DNA from: Allobosea sp.
GTDB lineage: Bacteria > Pseudomonadota > Alphaproteobacteria > Rhizobiales > Beijerinckiaceae
Direction of reading: 5' to 3'
NCBI RefSeq assembly: GCF_030695125.1
Contig: NZ_JAUYTP010000032.1
Location: forward strand, 62,001-126,000
Length of the DNA: 64,000 bases
Each line of letters starts with the position of its first letter. The stretch's first letter is position 1. The translations under genes and the position numbers were made by a program. Under the pieces are notes generated by a model. It saw nothing but the letters and a program-made list of their open reading frames with translations, ran no database searches and was not told the DNA's origin. Below, piece after piece: positions 37,307-46,704 of the stretch.

Positions 37307-38761
37307 TCACCGGAAGGGCGGCTCGTCGAAGCTGCGCAGCTTGCGCGAATGGATCGTCGAGCCGGCTTTCTTGAGCTTCTCCAGCGCCGCGAGCCCGATC
37401 CGCAGATGCTCGCTGACGGCGCGCTCGTAAAAGGCGTTCGCCGCACCCGGCAGCTTGATCTCGCCATGCAGCGGCTTGTCGGAAACGCAGAGCAGCGTGC
37501 CATAGGGCACACGCAGCCGGTAGCCCTGCGCCGCGATCGTGCCTGACTCCATGTCGACAGCGATGGCGCGCGACAGGTTGATCCGTCGACGCTCCTTGGT
37601 CCAGCGCAGCTCCCAGTTGCGGTCGTCCTGCGTCACCACGGTTCCGGTGCGCAGGCGGTTCTTGAGCTGGTCGCCCTTCTCGCCGGTCACCTCGGCGGCG
37701 GCCTCTTGCAACGCCACCTGCACCTCCGCCAGCGCAGGCACCGGCACGTCCGGCGGCACCAGCTCGTCGAGGATTCCGTCCTGCCTGAGATAGGCATGGG
37801 CGAGGACATAATCGCCGATGATCTGCGTCTGCCGCAGGCCGCCGCAATGGCCGACCATCAGCCAGCAATGCGGGCGCAGCACGGCCAGATGGTCGGTGAT
37901 GTTCTTGGCGTTGGAGGGGCCGACGCCGATGTTGATCAGGGTCACGCCCTGCCCGTTCTTGCGCAGCAGGTGATAGGCCGGCATCTGGAAGCGGTGCCAG
38001 GGCGCCGACATCACCCGTTCCGCCGCGCTGACATCGACACCGTCGCGCTCGATCCGCACCCCGCCCGGCGTCACCAGCGCCTGTGCCGTGCCGGCTTCAA
38101 TCTCGGCCAGCCCCAGCCGGACGAACTGGTCGACATAGCGGTGGTAGTTGGTCAGCAGCACCCAGGGCTGCACCGCGCGCCAGTCGGTGCCGGTGTAGTG
38201 CACCAGCCGGCGCAGCGAATAATCCACCCGCACCGCGTCGAACAGCGAGAGCGGCCGTGGCTGCCCCTCGACGATGTCGAAGGTGCCGTCGGCGATCTCG
38301 TCGCCGACCAGCGAGAGCAGCGGTGTCGGGAAATACCGCGCCAGCTCGGCCGCCGTGATCTTGCCGCGCCCCAGCTCGTCGCCGCCGTCGAGCGCATAGG
38401 GGTAGGGAATCTCCTGGTCGCTGACGCCGGTCTCGATCGTCGCGCCATACTCCTCGACCAGCGGCTGAAGCTGGTCGAGCAGATAGGCACGAAACTCCGC
38501 CGGTTGCGTCACGGTGGTCGAGTAGATGCCCGGCGCCGCGAACTTCGCATAGCCGCGCCGGGTGGCCGTCGGCAGCCTCGACGGCTCATAGGTCACGCGC
38601 AGCAGCGGGTAGCGATAAGCCGCGCGCTCGCCGGGCGTCGGCGCCTGCCCTGTGTCGAAGAAGCGCTGCAGGTCCCGGCGCAGCGCCGCCCGCGCCTCGC
38701 CATAGAGACGTTCGAGCCGGTCGATCGCGGCGGCGGGATTTGCGGCTGTCTCGAACGTCAT
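37307..38761 (-). CDS. amn: AMP nucleosidase
   Basis: Cleaves AMP to adenine and ribose 5-phosphate, adjusting the adenylate pool. The 484-residue protein has the Amn-specific N-terminal domain (about 1-200, with RYPLLRVTYEPS and FPTPLLSLVGDEIADGTFD) followed by a nucleoside-phosphorylase-type catalytic domain (LINIGVGPSNAKNITDHLA, HCGGLRQTQIIGDYVLAHAY, and AIAVDMESGTIAAQGYRLRV carrying the ribose-binding Met-Glu). The length is usual. The start ATG at 38761 is divergent from the DUF1579 gene. Confidence 0.96.
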   Translation of the reverse strand: MTFETAANPAAAIDRLERLYGEARAALRRDLQRFFDTGQAPTPGERAAYRYPLLRVTYEPSRLPTATRRGYAKFAAPGIYSTTVTQPAEFRAYLLDQLQPLVEEYGATIETGVSDQEIPYPYALDGGDELGRGKITAAELARYFPTPLLSLVGDEIADGTFDIVEGQPRPLSLFDAVRVDYSLRRLVHYTGTDWRAVQPWVLLTNYHRYVDQFVRLGLAEIEAGTAQALVTPGGVRIERDGVDVSAAERVMSAPWHRFQMPAYHLLRKNGQGVTLINIGVGPSNAKNITDHLAVLRPHCWLMVGHCGGLRQTQIIGDYVLAHAYLRQDGILDELVPPDVPVPALAEVQVALQEAAAEVTGEKGDQLKNRLRTGTVVTQDDRNWELRWTKERRRINLSRAIAVDMESGTIAAQGYRLRVPYGTLLCVSDKPLHGEIKLPGAANAFYERAVSEHLRIGLAALEKLKKAGSTIHSRKLRSFDEPPFR

Positions 38762-38931
38762 GGGCGGGGGCGTCCTTTCGTTCGCACGAGCTTTAGCCCC
38801 GGCCGCGCGCGCGTGACAACTGCCGGCGGCTGACAGGGGCCTCGCCTTGACTCGATGACCATCGCTAATTACTAAACCAATCAGTTAACTTAGGCTGAGC
38901 CCGAGAACGAGACTACGAGGAGGAGATGCCG

Positions 38932-39414
38932 ATGTTCGCCAAACCGCAGAAGGAACACGACTGGCTGCAGCAGCTCGTCGGCGAGTGGACCTCGGAAATG
39001 GACTGCGCCATGGGGCCGGACCAACCGCGGCAGAAATCCAAGGGCAGGGAAACCGTGCGATCGCTCGGCGGGCTCTGGACGCTCGGCGAAGGCGAGGGCG
39101 AGCTGCCCGACGGCACGACCGGCAGGACGCTGATGACGCTGGGCTTCGACCCCGTGAAGGGTCGTTTCGTCGGCAGCTTCATCGGTTCGATGATGACGCA
39201 TCACTGGCTCTACGAGGGTACCCTCGACGAAGCCGCCAACGTGCTGACGCTCGAATCCTCGGGCCCGAACATGATGGGCGACGGCGCCATCATCCCCTAT
39301 CGCGACGTCGTCACCCTCCGCTCGCCCGATCACCGCATCCTGGCGTCCTACATGCCCGACGGCAAAGGCGGCTGGAGCGAATTCATGACGGCTCAATACC
39401 GCCGCGTGGCCTGA
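38932..39414 (+). CDS. DUF1579 family protein
   Basis: About 160 residues, soluble. Family-like segments are KEHDWLQQLVGEWTSEMDC, GRTLMTLGFDPVKGRFVGSF, MTHHWLYEGTLD and GKGGWSEFMTAQYRRV. DUF1579 proteins are small beta-barrel-like proteins of unknown function, often next to VOC or ArsR-type genes. Two ATGs are available; 38932 stands eight bases after GGAGG and is preferred to 38926. A VOC protein gene follows by 29 bp with its own ribosome site, so they form an operon. The AT-rich stretch at 38867-38891 upstream may hold the promoter or an operator. Confidence 0.85.
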   Translation: MFAKPQKEHDWLQQLVGEWTSEMDCAMGPDQPRQKSKGRETVRSLGGLWTLGEGEGELPDGTTGRTLMTLGFDPVKGRFVGSFIGSMMTHHWLYEGTLDEAANVLTLESSGPNMMGDGAIIPYRDVVTLRSPDHRILASYMPDGKGGWSEFMTAQYRRVA

Positions 39415-39443
39415 TCACCCGCGTCCGTCCGAAGGAGAGACCG

Positions 39444-39875
39444 ATGAAGATCGCCCCCTATCTGATGTTCGACGGCAACTGCCGCGAGGCCTTCACCACC
39501 TATGAGACCGTCTTCGGCGGCCGGATCGTCGCCATGATGGACCATCGCGGCACGCCGGCCGAAGCCCATGTCCCGCCCGAATGGCTGGACAAGATCATGC
39601 ATGCCTGCCTCGAGCTCGACGGCCAGATGCTAATGGCCTCCGACGCCCCGCCCGAGCGCAGCGATGGCCCGATGCGCAGCGTCTCGGTGTCGGTCAACGT
39701 GCCGGAGATCGCCGAGGCCGAGCGCCTCTTCGCGGCCCTCTCCGAGGGCGCGACCACCCAGATGCCGATGGAGGAAACCTTCTGGGCGCCCCGCTTCGGC
39801 ATGCTGCGCGACCGCTTCGGCACGAACTGGATGATCGGCGCCGAGATGCCGGCCGACAGGGCCAATTGCGGCTGA
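39444..39875 (+). CDS. VOC family protein, PhnB-like
   Basis: A 143-residue vicinal-oxygen-chelate protein of the PhnB/YjdN type: MKIAPYLMFDGNCREAFTTYETVFGG at the start, LDGQMLMASDAPPE, a VSVNVPEIAEAERLFAALSEGAT repeat half, and the C-terminal FWAPRFGMLRDRFGTNWMIG. Members lack a firm activity and often occur with DUF1579 proteins, as here. GAAGGAG precedes the ATG. It is followed at once by a nested palindrome that separates it from the convergent ubiB gene. Confidence 0.9.
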   Translation: MKIAPYLMFDGNCREAFTTYETVFGGRIVAMMDHRGTPAEAHVPPEWLDKIMHACLELDGQMLMASDAPPERSDGPMRSVSVSVNVPEIAEAERLFAALSEGATTQMPMEETFWAPRFGMLRDRFGTNWMIGAEMPADRANCG

Positions 39876-39882
39876 GCCGCCT

Positions 39883-40030
39883 GTCATTCCGGGGCGCCGC
39901 GACAGCGGCGAACCCGGAACCCACGACCGGGCGAGGGGCATACATTCTCGAAATTCCGGATCGGGAAGCTGGGTGGGCTGCGCCAAGCCGTGGATTCCGG
40001 GTTCTTCGCTCCGCGAAGCCCCGGAATGAC
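39883..40030. repeat. Nested-palindrome intergenic element, copy 4
   Basis: Outer arms GTCATTCCGGGGC (39883-39895) and GCCCCGGAATGAC (40018-40030) match perfectly. The inner arm around GAACCCGGAACCCACG (from 39909) pairs imperfectly with the region ending GGATTCCGGGTTC near 40004. It is clearly the same subfamily as copy 2 and fills the whole gap between convergent genes. Confidence 0.87.
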
Positions 40031-40034
40031 AGGG

Positions 40035-41591
40035 TTACCCCAGCACCGCCCAGGCGAGCAGGCCTGCGATCACCCAGAGCGCCCAGTTGCCCCAGCGGTT
40101 GCGCTGCGCCTCGGCGCGGCCGATCGCGGCGACGCTGCGCTCGTCGAGCGAGAAACCGTGGCGCGAGGCGTCCTCGAGCTGCCCGAGCACGCGTTCGGCG
40201 CGGGCGACCGTCTCGGGCAGGCGCGACAGGCTGCCCAGCAGCGACCCTGCCCCGCGCCCGGCCTCCTGAACCCGGCCGAGCGGGCCGAGATTCTGCGTGA
40301 TCCAGTCGCGCACCACCGGCTCGGCCGTGCTCCACATGTCGAGATGCGGATCGAGCGTGCGCGCCACGCCCTCGACCACCACCATGGTCTTCTGCAGCAT
40401 GACGAGCTCGGTGCGCGTCGCCATGTCGAACATGCCGGTGATCTCGAAGAGCAGCGTCAGCACCTTCGCCATCGAGATCTGGTCGGCGCTCTTGTCATGG
40501 ATCGGCTCGCCGACAGCGCGGATCGCCTGCGCGAAATCGGCGACGTCGTGATGAACCGGTACATAGCCGGCCTCGAAATGCACCTCCGCGACGCGGGTAT
40601 AGTTGCGGGTGATGAAGCCGAGCAGGATCTCGGCGAGGAAGCGCCGTTCCTTCAGGCCGAGCCGCCCCATGATGCCGCCATCGACCGCCACCAGCCGGCC
40701 CTGCGCATCCACGAACAGGTTTCCCGGATGCATGTCGGCATGGAAGAAGCCGTCGCGGATCGCGTGCTTCAGGAAGGACTGGATGACGATGCGCCCCAGC
40801 GTCGGCAAATCGTGGCCGGCCGCACGCAGGCCCTCGATGTCCGACAGGCGGACCCCGTCGATCCACTCGTCGACCAGCATCTCGCGCGCGGTCAGCTGCC
40901 AGTCGGGCTGGGGCACGCGGAAATCGGCGTCGTCCTTGGTGTTCTCGGCGAATTCCGACAGCGCGGCGGCCTCCAGCCGCAGATCCATCTCCATCGTCAC
41001 CGAGCGCGCCAGCGTCTCGACCACGCCGGTCATGCGCAGGCGGCGCGCCTCTGCGGAGCGTCGCTCGGCGAGTTCCGCGCCGAAGCGCATCGCGCCGAGA
41101 TCGCGCTGGAAACGGTCGCGAATGCCCGGCCGCAGGATCTTCACGGCGACCTCGCGGCCGTCGTTCAGCCGGGCGCGGTGCACCTGCGCGATCGAGGCCG
41201 CAGCCACGGGCTCGCCGAATGACGCGAAGACCTGCTCCACCGGCCGGCCATGAGCCGCCTCAATGATGGCGCGCGCCTGGGCGACGGGGAAGGGCGGCAT
41301 CCGGTCCTGTAGGGCCGAGAGATCGGAGGCGATCTTCATGCCGACCACGTCCGGCCGCGTCGCCAGGAACTGCCCGAACTTGACATAAGAAGGGCCGAGC
41401 CGCGTCAGCGCCGCCGCCAGCCGCGTCGCGGACGTCCCGGCGCCGCGCCGCTCGATCAGCCGTCCAAGCCGGATCAGTCCGCGCGCCAGCGGCGGCAGCA
41501 CGGACGGGTCGACCAGGGCGAGCGCACCCTCGCGCGCCAGCACGAAGCCGACGCGGGCGGTGCGTGCGAGATGGAAGAGGGAGGAGATCAT
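40035..41591 (-). CDS. ubiB: Ubiquinone biosynthesis atypical kinase UbiB
   Basis: A 518-residue membrane-anchored ABC1/ADCK-type ATPase required for ubiquinone synthesis. The family features are the KxGQ motif (GPSYVKFGQFLATRPD), the alanine-rich nucleotide loop AAASIAQVHRA, the lysine in VAVKILRPG, and the catalytic HADMHPGN with the VDGGIMG metal motif. The C-terminus ends in a hydrophobic helix (GNWALWVIAGLLAWAVLG) that anchors it in the inner membrane. It lies downstream of ubiE on the same strand, but a nested palindrome fills the space between them. Confidence 0.95.
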   Translation of the reverse strand: MISSLFHLARTARVGFVLAREGALALVDPSVLPPLARGLIRLGRLIERRGAGTSATRLAAALTRLGPSYVKFGQFLATRPDVVGMKIASDLSALQDRMPPFPVAQARAIIEAAHGRPVEQVFASFGEPVAAASIAQVHRARLNDGREVAVKILRPGIRDRFQRDLGAMRFGAELAERRSAEARRLRMTGVVETLARSVTMEMDLRLEAAALSEFAENTKDDADFRVPQPDWQLTAREMLVDEWIDGVRLSDIEGLRAAGHDLPTLGRIVIQSFLKHAIRDGFFHADMHPGNLFVDAQGRLVAVDGGIMGRLGLKERRFLAEILLGFITRNYTRVAEVHFEAGYVPVHHDVADFAQAIRAVGEPIHDKSADQISMAKVLTLLFEITGMFDMATRTELVMLQKTMVVVEGVARTLDPHLDMWSTAEPVVRDWITQNLGPLGRVQEAGRGAGSLLGSLSRLPETVARAERVLGQLEDASRHGFSLDERSVAAIGRAEAQRNRWGNWALWVIAGLLAWAVLG

Positions 41592-41636
41592 GGGAGAACG
41601 CCCGTCGGCGCTTCGGCTTCATCTGTGAACCCAAGC

Positions 41637-41739
41637 GCGCCGTCGTCCCGGGCGGAGCGACGCGCAGACCCGGGACCCATGCCGGACCGGTACTGGAATG
41701 GGTCCCGGGTCTCCCTCCGGTCGCCCGGGACGACGGCGC
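41637..41739. repeat. Nested-palindrome intergenic element, copy 5, between ubiE and ubiB
   Basis: The outer arm is a perfect 18-bp inverted repeat (41637-41654 against 41722-41739, GCGCCGTCGTCCCGGGCG). The inner arm is a perfect 15-bp repeat (41666-41680 against 41698-41712, AGACCCGGGACCCAT). It shares the end sequence GCGCCGTC with copy 1. Confidence 0.88.
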
Positions 41740-41754
41740 GATGAAAGGTACGCC

Positions 41755-42516
41755 TCACAGCTTCCAGCCCGAATGCAGCGCCACGACGCCGCCGGTCATC
41801 GGCGTGAACTTCGCGCGGCGGAAACCGGCGGCCTCGATCATGCCGGCGAAGGCCTGCGGGCGCGGGAATTTGCGGATCGATTCGACCAGATACTGGTAGG
41901 GCTCGGCCTCGCCGGTCACCATCCGCCCCATCGGCGGGATGACGTTGAAGGAATAGGCCTCGTAGACCTTGTCCAGTAGGGGCACGTCGACATGGCTGAA
42001 TTCGAGGCACAGGAACCGCCCGCCCCGCTTGAGCACCCGGTAGGCTTCCGACAGGGCCTTGTCGATGCGCGGCACGTTGCGGATGCCGAAGGCGATCGTA
42101 TAGGCGTCGAAATGGTTGTCGGGCAGGCCGAGTTCCTCGGCATTGCCCTGGACGAAGGCGATGCGGTCGTCGTCGGGGAAGCGCTTGGCCGCCCGATCGC
42201 GCCCGACGCTCAGCATCTCCGCGTTGATGTCGAGCACCGTCACCTGCGTCTGCGGTCCGCCCGCCTCCAGCACCGAGAAGGCGATGTCGCCCGTGCCGCC
42301 GGCCACGTCGAGATGCCGGAAGGGCCGGTCCTTCGGCGGGTTGATCGCCGTCAGCAGCGCACTCTTCCAGGCCCGATGCAGGCCCGCCGACATGAGATCG
42401 TTCATCACATCGTAGCGGGCGGCGACCTTGTGGAAGACGTCGTCGACCTTGGCCTGCTTCTCGGCGAGCGGCACGGTCTCGAAACCGAAATGGGTGGTGT
42501 CCGAAGCTGCTGTCAC
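41755..42516 (-). CDS. ubiE: Ubiquinone/menaquinone C-methyltransferase UbiE
   Basis: SAM-dependent C-methylation of the benzoquinol ring in ubiquinone synthesis. The 253-residue protein shows [24 protein letters not shown], the SAM motif [29 protein letters not shown] and the UbiE signature [20 protein letters not shown]. The GTG at 42516 (before [15 protein letters not shown]) gives the normal family length; longer frames upstream run into mutM's promoter region. Divergent from mutM, a standard arrangement in alphaproteobacteria. Confidence 0.95.
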   Translation of the reverse strand: MTAASDTTHFGFETVPLAEKQAKVDDVFHKVAARYDVMNDLMSAGLHRAWKSALLTAINPPKDRPFRHLDVAGGTGDIAFSVLEAGGPQTQVTVLDINAEMLSVGRDRAAKRFPDDDRIAFVQGNAEELGLPDNHFDAYTIAFGIRNVPRIDKALSEAYRVLKRGGRFLCLEFSHVDVPLLDKVYEAYSFNVIPPMGRMVTGEAEPYQYLVESIRKFPRPQAFAGMIEAAGFRRAKFTPMTGGVVALHSGWKL

Positions 42517-42629
42517 GATCGGTCCGATCCTGTGCAATCTGTCTTGTCTTTGCCTGGGGCGATGCATAGCCAAACCAGCAGGGCTTGTCGCGGCCCCTCT
42601 CGACGCAGGCCGACCGGAGAGTATGTGAG

Positions 42630-43529
42630 ATGCCCGAGCTTCCCGAGGTCGAGACGGTGCGGCGCGGGCTGGAGCCGGCCATGCTGGGCGAGACGCTGCA
42701 GCGGGTCGAGCAGAACCGGCCGGATTTGCGCTTTCCATTGCCGGAGCGCTTCGCCGCCCGCCTGACCGGCCGGCGCGTCGAGGCCCTGTCGCGGCGTGCG
42801 AAATATCTGATCGCCGATCTCGACGACGGCCAGGCGCTGATCATGCATCTCGGCATGAGCGGGCGCTTCGTGGTCGAGGCCCCCGGCACCCCTTCCGTGG
42901 AGCCGGGGGCCTATTACAACGAGATCGGCCGGCACCTGATCCACGACCATGTCGTCTTCCACATGGGGTCGGGCGCCCGCATCACCTATAACGACGTCCG
43001 CCGCTTCGGCTTCATGGACCTCGTGCCGCGTGCCGAGCTCGCGACCTCCAAGCATTTTGCCGGCATGGGCATCGAGCCGCTCGGCAACGAACTCTCCGGC
43101 GAGACGCTGGCGCGGCTCTTCGCGGGCAAATTCGCGCCGCTGAAGGCGGCGCTGCTCGACCAGCGCCTCGTGGCGGGCTTGGGCAACATCTATGTCTGCG
43201 AGGCGCTGTTCCGCGCCGGCCTCCATCCCGAGGCCGAGGCCGGCTCGATCGCCACGCCGACCGGCCGGCCGCGCCCCGCGGCGCATGCGCTGGCGCAGAT
43301 CATCCGCGACGTCCTGGAGGAGGCGATCCTGTCGGGCGGCTCGACCTTGCGCGACTTCGCCCATGCCGACGGCTCGCTCGGCTATTTCCAGCACCGCTTC
43401 AAGGTCTATGACCGCGAGGGGCAGCCCTGCACGGCACCGGGCTGCGGCAACCTCGTCAGCAGGCTCGTCCAGTCCGGCCGCTCGACCTTCTATTGCGAGA
43501 CCTGCCAGCCCCGCGCGCCGCGGCGCTGA
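42630..43529 (+). CDS. mutM: Formamidopyrimidine-DNA glycosylase
   Basis: Base-excision repair enzyme that removes 8-oxoguanine and formamidopyrimidines and nicks the strand. The 299-residue protein begins with the catalytic MPELPEVET (Pro2 and Glu3) and contains HLGMSGRF, the RRFGFMDL loop, [19 protein letters not shown] and the C-terminal zinc finger. In this finger the first cysteine pair is spaced by four residues (CTAPGC) instead of two, while the second pair is normal (CETC). The ATG at 42630 is preceded by GGAG. Confidence 0.97.
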   Translation: MPELPEVETVRRGLEPAMLGETLQRVEQNRPDLRFPLPERFAARLTGRRVEALSRRAKYLIADLDDGQALIMHLGMSGRFVVEAPGTPSVEPGAYYNEIGRHLIHDHVVFHMGSGARITYNDVRRFGFMDLVPRAELATSKHFAGMGIEPLGNELSGETLARLFAGKFAPLKAALLDQRLVAGLGNIYVCEALFRAGLHPEAEAGSIATPTGRPRPAAHALAQIIRDVLEEAILSGGSTLRDFAHADGSLGYFQHRFKVYDREGQPCTAPGCGNLVSRLVQSGRSTFYCETCQPRAPRR

Positions 43530-43552
43530 CGCGCCGGGCGTGGGGGCCTGCC

Positions 43553-44104
43553 TTAGCGCCGCGGCAGCTCCGGATATTCCAGCTTCGACACGTCGTAGCC
43601 GAGCGCGGCGGCGCGCTGGACGAGCTGGCGGCGCAGCGCCGGGCTCATCTTCGGGTCGCGCACGAAGATATAGAGATCGGTGAAGGTCGGATCGGCCGAG
43701 ATGAACCAGCTGTAGTCCGGGGCGCGGTCGAGGATCCAGTAGTCGCGCACGATCGGCACGACGCCGAAGAGCGTGTAGGTCACGCGCAGCTTCGCATTGG
43801 TGCCGGGATCGAGAATCTCGCCCGGCCCGCCGATCGTCTTGAGTTCGCCCGAGGGCGTCCCCATCCGGCAGGAATCGAGCACCTCGATCCGCCCCTGCGC
43901 GTCGCGCTTGTACTCGGTCGCGCCGGCGACGCAGCCATCGGTGATGGCCATCGGACGCCGGGCGAATTCGTGCCAGAGCCCGGTATAGAGCCGCTCGACC
44001 GCGACCGGCTTGGCGGGCTGCGGCGCATTGCTGCTCTGGAGCCCGGCCGAGGCACAGCCGGCGAGCAGGAGCCCGGCGAGGAGGGCGATGATCGGCGCGC
44101 GCAT
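43553..44104 (-). CDS. Outer-membrane lipocalin lipoprotein (Blc-like)
   Basis: A 183-residue lipoprotein with signal peptide and lipobox LAGC (cysteine at about residue 17). The lipocalin fold starts with [12 protein letters not shown] and continues with [37 protein letters not shown] and [20 protein letters not shown]. Blc-type lipocalins bind lipids or lysophospholipids at the outer membrane during envelope stress. GGAGG precedes the start. It lies between mutM and the enoyl-CoA hydratase on the opposite strand. Confidence 0.9.
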   Translation of the reverse strand: MRAPIIALLAGLLLAGCASAGLQSSNAPQPAKPVAVERLYTGLWHEFARRPMAITDGCVAGATEYKRDAQGRIEVLDSCRMGTPSGELKTIGGPGEILDPGTNAKLRVTYTLFGVVPIVRDYWILDRAPDYSWFISADPTFTDLYIFVRDPKMSPALRRQLVQRAAALGYDVSKLEYPELPRR

Positions 44105-44287
44105 CAGGGATATCCTCCGGCGGGGTTTGCGGTCGTGTGGAGGATACGCGCTGACCCCTGTGCCGGATCCATTCGGTCCCGCTGCATCTCCCCGTCGCAG
44201 CACAGCCCGCCTTGCACCGGCGCGCATGGACCACCGCAGTCCGCCCCGTTAAAGCTCGACGGCAAGAGACCATCCCGGGAGGCTGCC

Positions 44288-45061
44288 ATGGCTTATGAGA
44301 CCATTCTCGTCGAGACGAAGGGCAAGGTCGGCGTCATCACGCTGAACCGGCCCCAGGCGCTGAACGCGCTGAACGGACAGCTCATCGCCGAGATCAACAT
44401 GGCGCTCGACGGCTTCGAGCGCGACCCCGGCATCGGCTGCATCGTGCTGACCGGCTCGGAGAAGGCCTTCGCCGCCGGCGCCGACATCAAGGAGATGCAG
44501 GGCCGAACCTACCCCGAGACCTATCTCGACGACAAATTCGCCGATTGGGACCGCGTCGGCCAGCGCCGCAAGCCGATCATCGCCGGTGTCGCGGGCTTCG
44601 CGCTCGGCGGCGGCTGCGAGCTCGCCATGATGTGCGATTTCATCATCGCCGCCGACAACGCGAAATTCGGCCAACCCGAGATCAATCTCGGCGTCATCCC
44701 CGGCGCCGGCGGCACGCAGCGGCTGACCCGCGCGATCGGCAAGGCCAAGGCGATGGATCTCTGCCTCACCGGCCGGATGATGGATGCAGCCGAGGCCGAA
44801 CGCGCCGGGCTGGTGGCCCGCATCGTGCCGCTCGCTGATCTGATGACCGAGGTCATGAAGGCCGCCGACGCCATCGCCGCCAAATCGCTGCCCTCGGCCC
44901 TGATGGTCAAGGAGAGCGTCAACCGCGCTTTCGAGGTCACGCTGGCCGAAGGCGTCCGCTTCGAGCGCCGGCTGTTCTCGTCGCTTTTCGCCACGCAGGA
45001 CCAGAAGGAAGGCATGAGTGCCTTCGCCGAGAAGCGGAAGCCCGACTTCAAGAACCGCTGA
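44288..45061 (+). CDS. Enoyl-CoA hydratase
   Basis: Crotonase-fold hydratase of fatty-acid beta-oxidation, 257 residues. The oxyanion-hole regions are present ([15 protein letters not shown] and [15 protein letters not shown]). The two catalytic glutamates lie in [11 protein letters not shown] and [17 protein letters not shown], as in mitochondrial and bacterial short-chain enoyl-CoA hydratases. GGGAGG precedes the ATG at 44288. A hydratase gene near mutM and rpsT is common in Rhizobiales; the link is positional, not metabolic. Confidence 0.94.
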   Translation: MAYETILVETKGKVGVITLNRPQALNALNGQLIAEINMALDGFERDPGIGCIVLTGSEKAFAAGADIKEMQGRTYPETYLDDKFADWDRVGQRRKPIIAGVAGFALGGGCELAMMCDFIIAADNAKFGQPEINLGVIPGAGGTQRLTRAIGKAKAMDLCLTGRMMDAAEAERAGLVARIVPLADLMTEVMKAADAIAAKSLPSALMVKESVNRAFEVTLAEGVRFERRLFSSLFATQDQKEGMSAFAEKRKPDFKNR

Positions 45062-45172
45062 CCGCCCGAGCCGTCCAGCCCTGTCGCGGGCATGGTTGGC
45101 GTCACAGAGTTTGATTGGAGCCGGGATCGCGCCGGCCGCACGATGGCCCGAAGCCCTCACACAGGATCGCCC

Positions 45173-46171
45173 ATGACCGCCGCCCTCAAGCCGACCGAGA
45201 CCGGTCTCGTCCTCCCGACCTATGCCGATGTCGAAATCGCGGCTGGCCGCCTCCAGGGCGTCGCCCACCGCACCCCGGCCCTGACCTCGCGCACCGCCAA
45301 TGAGCGCACGCGCGCCAATCTCGTCTTCAAGCCCGAGAACCTGCAGCGCATGGGCGCCTTCAAGTTCCGCGGCGGCTACAACGCCATCGCGGCGCTGTCG
45401 CCGGCGCAGAAGAAGGCCGGCGTCGTCAGCTTCTCCTCCGGCAACCATGCCCAGGCGATCGCCTATGCTGGCCGGCTGCTCGGCGTGCCGACGACCATCA
45501 TCATGCCGCTCGACGCTCCCGCGGCCAAGGTCGCCGCCACCCGCGGCTATGGCGCCGAAGTCATCACCTATGACCGCTACACCCAGGACCGGCTCGCGAT
45601 CGGCGCCGAGCTTGCGCAGACGCGCGGCCTTGCGCTGATCCCTCCTTACGACCATCCCGACGTCATCGCCGGGCAGGGCACGGCGGCCAAGGAGTTGATC
45701 GAGGATGCCGGGCCCCTCGACATCCTGCTGGTCTGCCTGGGCGGCGGCGGGCTGCTCGCCGGCTGCGCGCTCGCCGCCAAGGCGCTCAATCCCGCCTGCC
45801 GGGTCTTCGGCGTCGAGCCGGAGGCCGGCAATGATGGCCAGCAATCGCTGCGCTCGGGAAAGATCGTCAAGATCGCCGTGCCCAAGACCATCGCCGACGG
45901 CGCCCAGACGCCCTTCCTGGGCGACTACACCTTCCCGATCATCCAGGCGCTGGTCGAGGACATCGTCACCGTCAGCGACGAGGCCCTGGTCTCGGCGATG
46001 CGCTTTTTCGCCGAGCGGATGAAGCTCGTCGTCGAGCCCACCGGCTGCCTCGCCGCCGCGGCCGCCTTCACCGGCGCCGTGCCCGTCGAAGGCAAGCGCG
46101 TCGGCGTGATCATCAGCGGCGGCAATGTCGATCTGGGCAGCTTCGCCCGCTTCCTGGCGCCGGCTGGCTGA
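45173..46171 (+). CDS. PLP-dependent threonine/hydroxyaspartate ammonia-lyase
   Basis: A 332-residue fold-type II PLP enzyme. The cofactor lysine is in [12 protein letters not shown] (about residue 64), the asparagine loop is [15 protein letters not shown], and the phosphate-binding loop is [12 protein letters not shown]. No C-terminal ACT regulatory domain follows, so it is of the catabolic, serine-racemase or threo-3-hydroxyaspartate lyase type rather than biosynthetic IlvA. The precise substrate is unresolved. The ATG at 45173 fits related proteins; the frame is open 27 codons further upstream. Confidence 0.88.
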   Translation: MTAALKPTETGLVLPTYADVEIAAGRLQGVAHRTPALTSRTANERTRANLVFKPENLQRMGAFKFRGGYNAIAALSPAQKKAGVVSFSSGNHAQAIAYAGRLLGVPTTIIMPLDAPAAKVAATRGYGAEVITYDRYTQDRLAIGAELAQTRGLALIPPYDHPDVIAGQGTAAKELIEDAGPLDILLVCLGGGGLLAGCALAAKALNPACRVFGVEPEAGNDGQQSLRSGKIVKIAVPKTIADGAQTPFLGDYTFPIIQALVEDIVTVSDEALVSAMRFFAERMKLVVEPTGCLAAAAAFTGAVPVEGKRVGVIISGGNVDLGSFARFLAPAG

Positions 46172-46220
46172 TCGAGCGTCGGTCCCGGCGCGATTCTTCG
46201 GTGGCGCCGGCAATTCCTCG

Positions 46221-46249
46221 TTGACGCGAACCTGGCTTGAGACTATACG
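46221..46249 (+). promoter_or_regulatory. Sigma-70 promoter of rpsT
   Basis: TTGACG at 46221-46226 and TATACG at 46244-46249 with exactly 17 bp between. The start would lie near 46256, giving a leader of about 120 nt before rpsT. Confidence 0.75.
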
Positions 46250-46376
46250 CCACCCACTCGCGACGGCCCGCGAAAGCATCGGTCGTCGCTCCAGCATTTC
46301 CATCACGGTAGCGGTCGTGTCCCGCCAGGCAATTGCCAGGCGCCCGGTCGCGATGCAGAAGACGAGGACGTATCCG

Positions 46377-46643
46377 ATGGCCAATACGACGTCGGCCAAA
46401 AAGGCGACGCGCAAGATCGAGCGCCGCACCGAGGTCAACAAGGCGCGCCGTTCGCGGATGCGCACTTTCCTGCGCAAGGTCGAAGAGGCGATCGCCTCCG
46501 GCGACAAGGGCGCCGCTTCCGACGCCCTGAAGGCCGCCCAGCCCGAGATCATGCGCGCCGCTCAGAAGGGCATCGTGCACAAGAACACCGCCTCGCGGAA
46601 GGTCTCGCGCCTGGCCCATCGGATCGGCGCTCTCGCCTCCTGA
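46377..46643 (+). CDS. rpsT: 30S ribosomal protein S20
   Basis: An 88-residue basic, helical protein that binds 16S rRNA early in small-subunit assembly. The sequence [20 protein letters not shown] and the C-terminal [17 protein letters not shown] are diagnostic. GAGGAC precedes the start. It has its own promoter and a strong terminator, so it is a single-gene unit ahead of dnaA, the usual order in alphaproteobacteria. Confidence 0.98.
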   Translation: MANTTSAKKATRKIERRTEVNKARRSRMRTFLRKVEEAIASGDKGAASDALKAAQPEIMRAAQKGIVHKNTASRKVSRLAHRIGALAS

Positions 46644-46676
46644 TCGCCAGCTGCGGCATCGTATATCAGACGTTTG

Positions 46677-46704
46677 AAAAGCCCGGCTTCACGCCGGGCT
46701 TTTT
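46677..46704 (+). terminator. Rho-independent terminator of rpsT
   Basis: GCCCGGC-TTCAC-GCCGGGC, flanked by AAAA and TTTTT, 34 bp after the stop. Confidence 0.95.
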
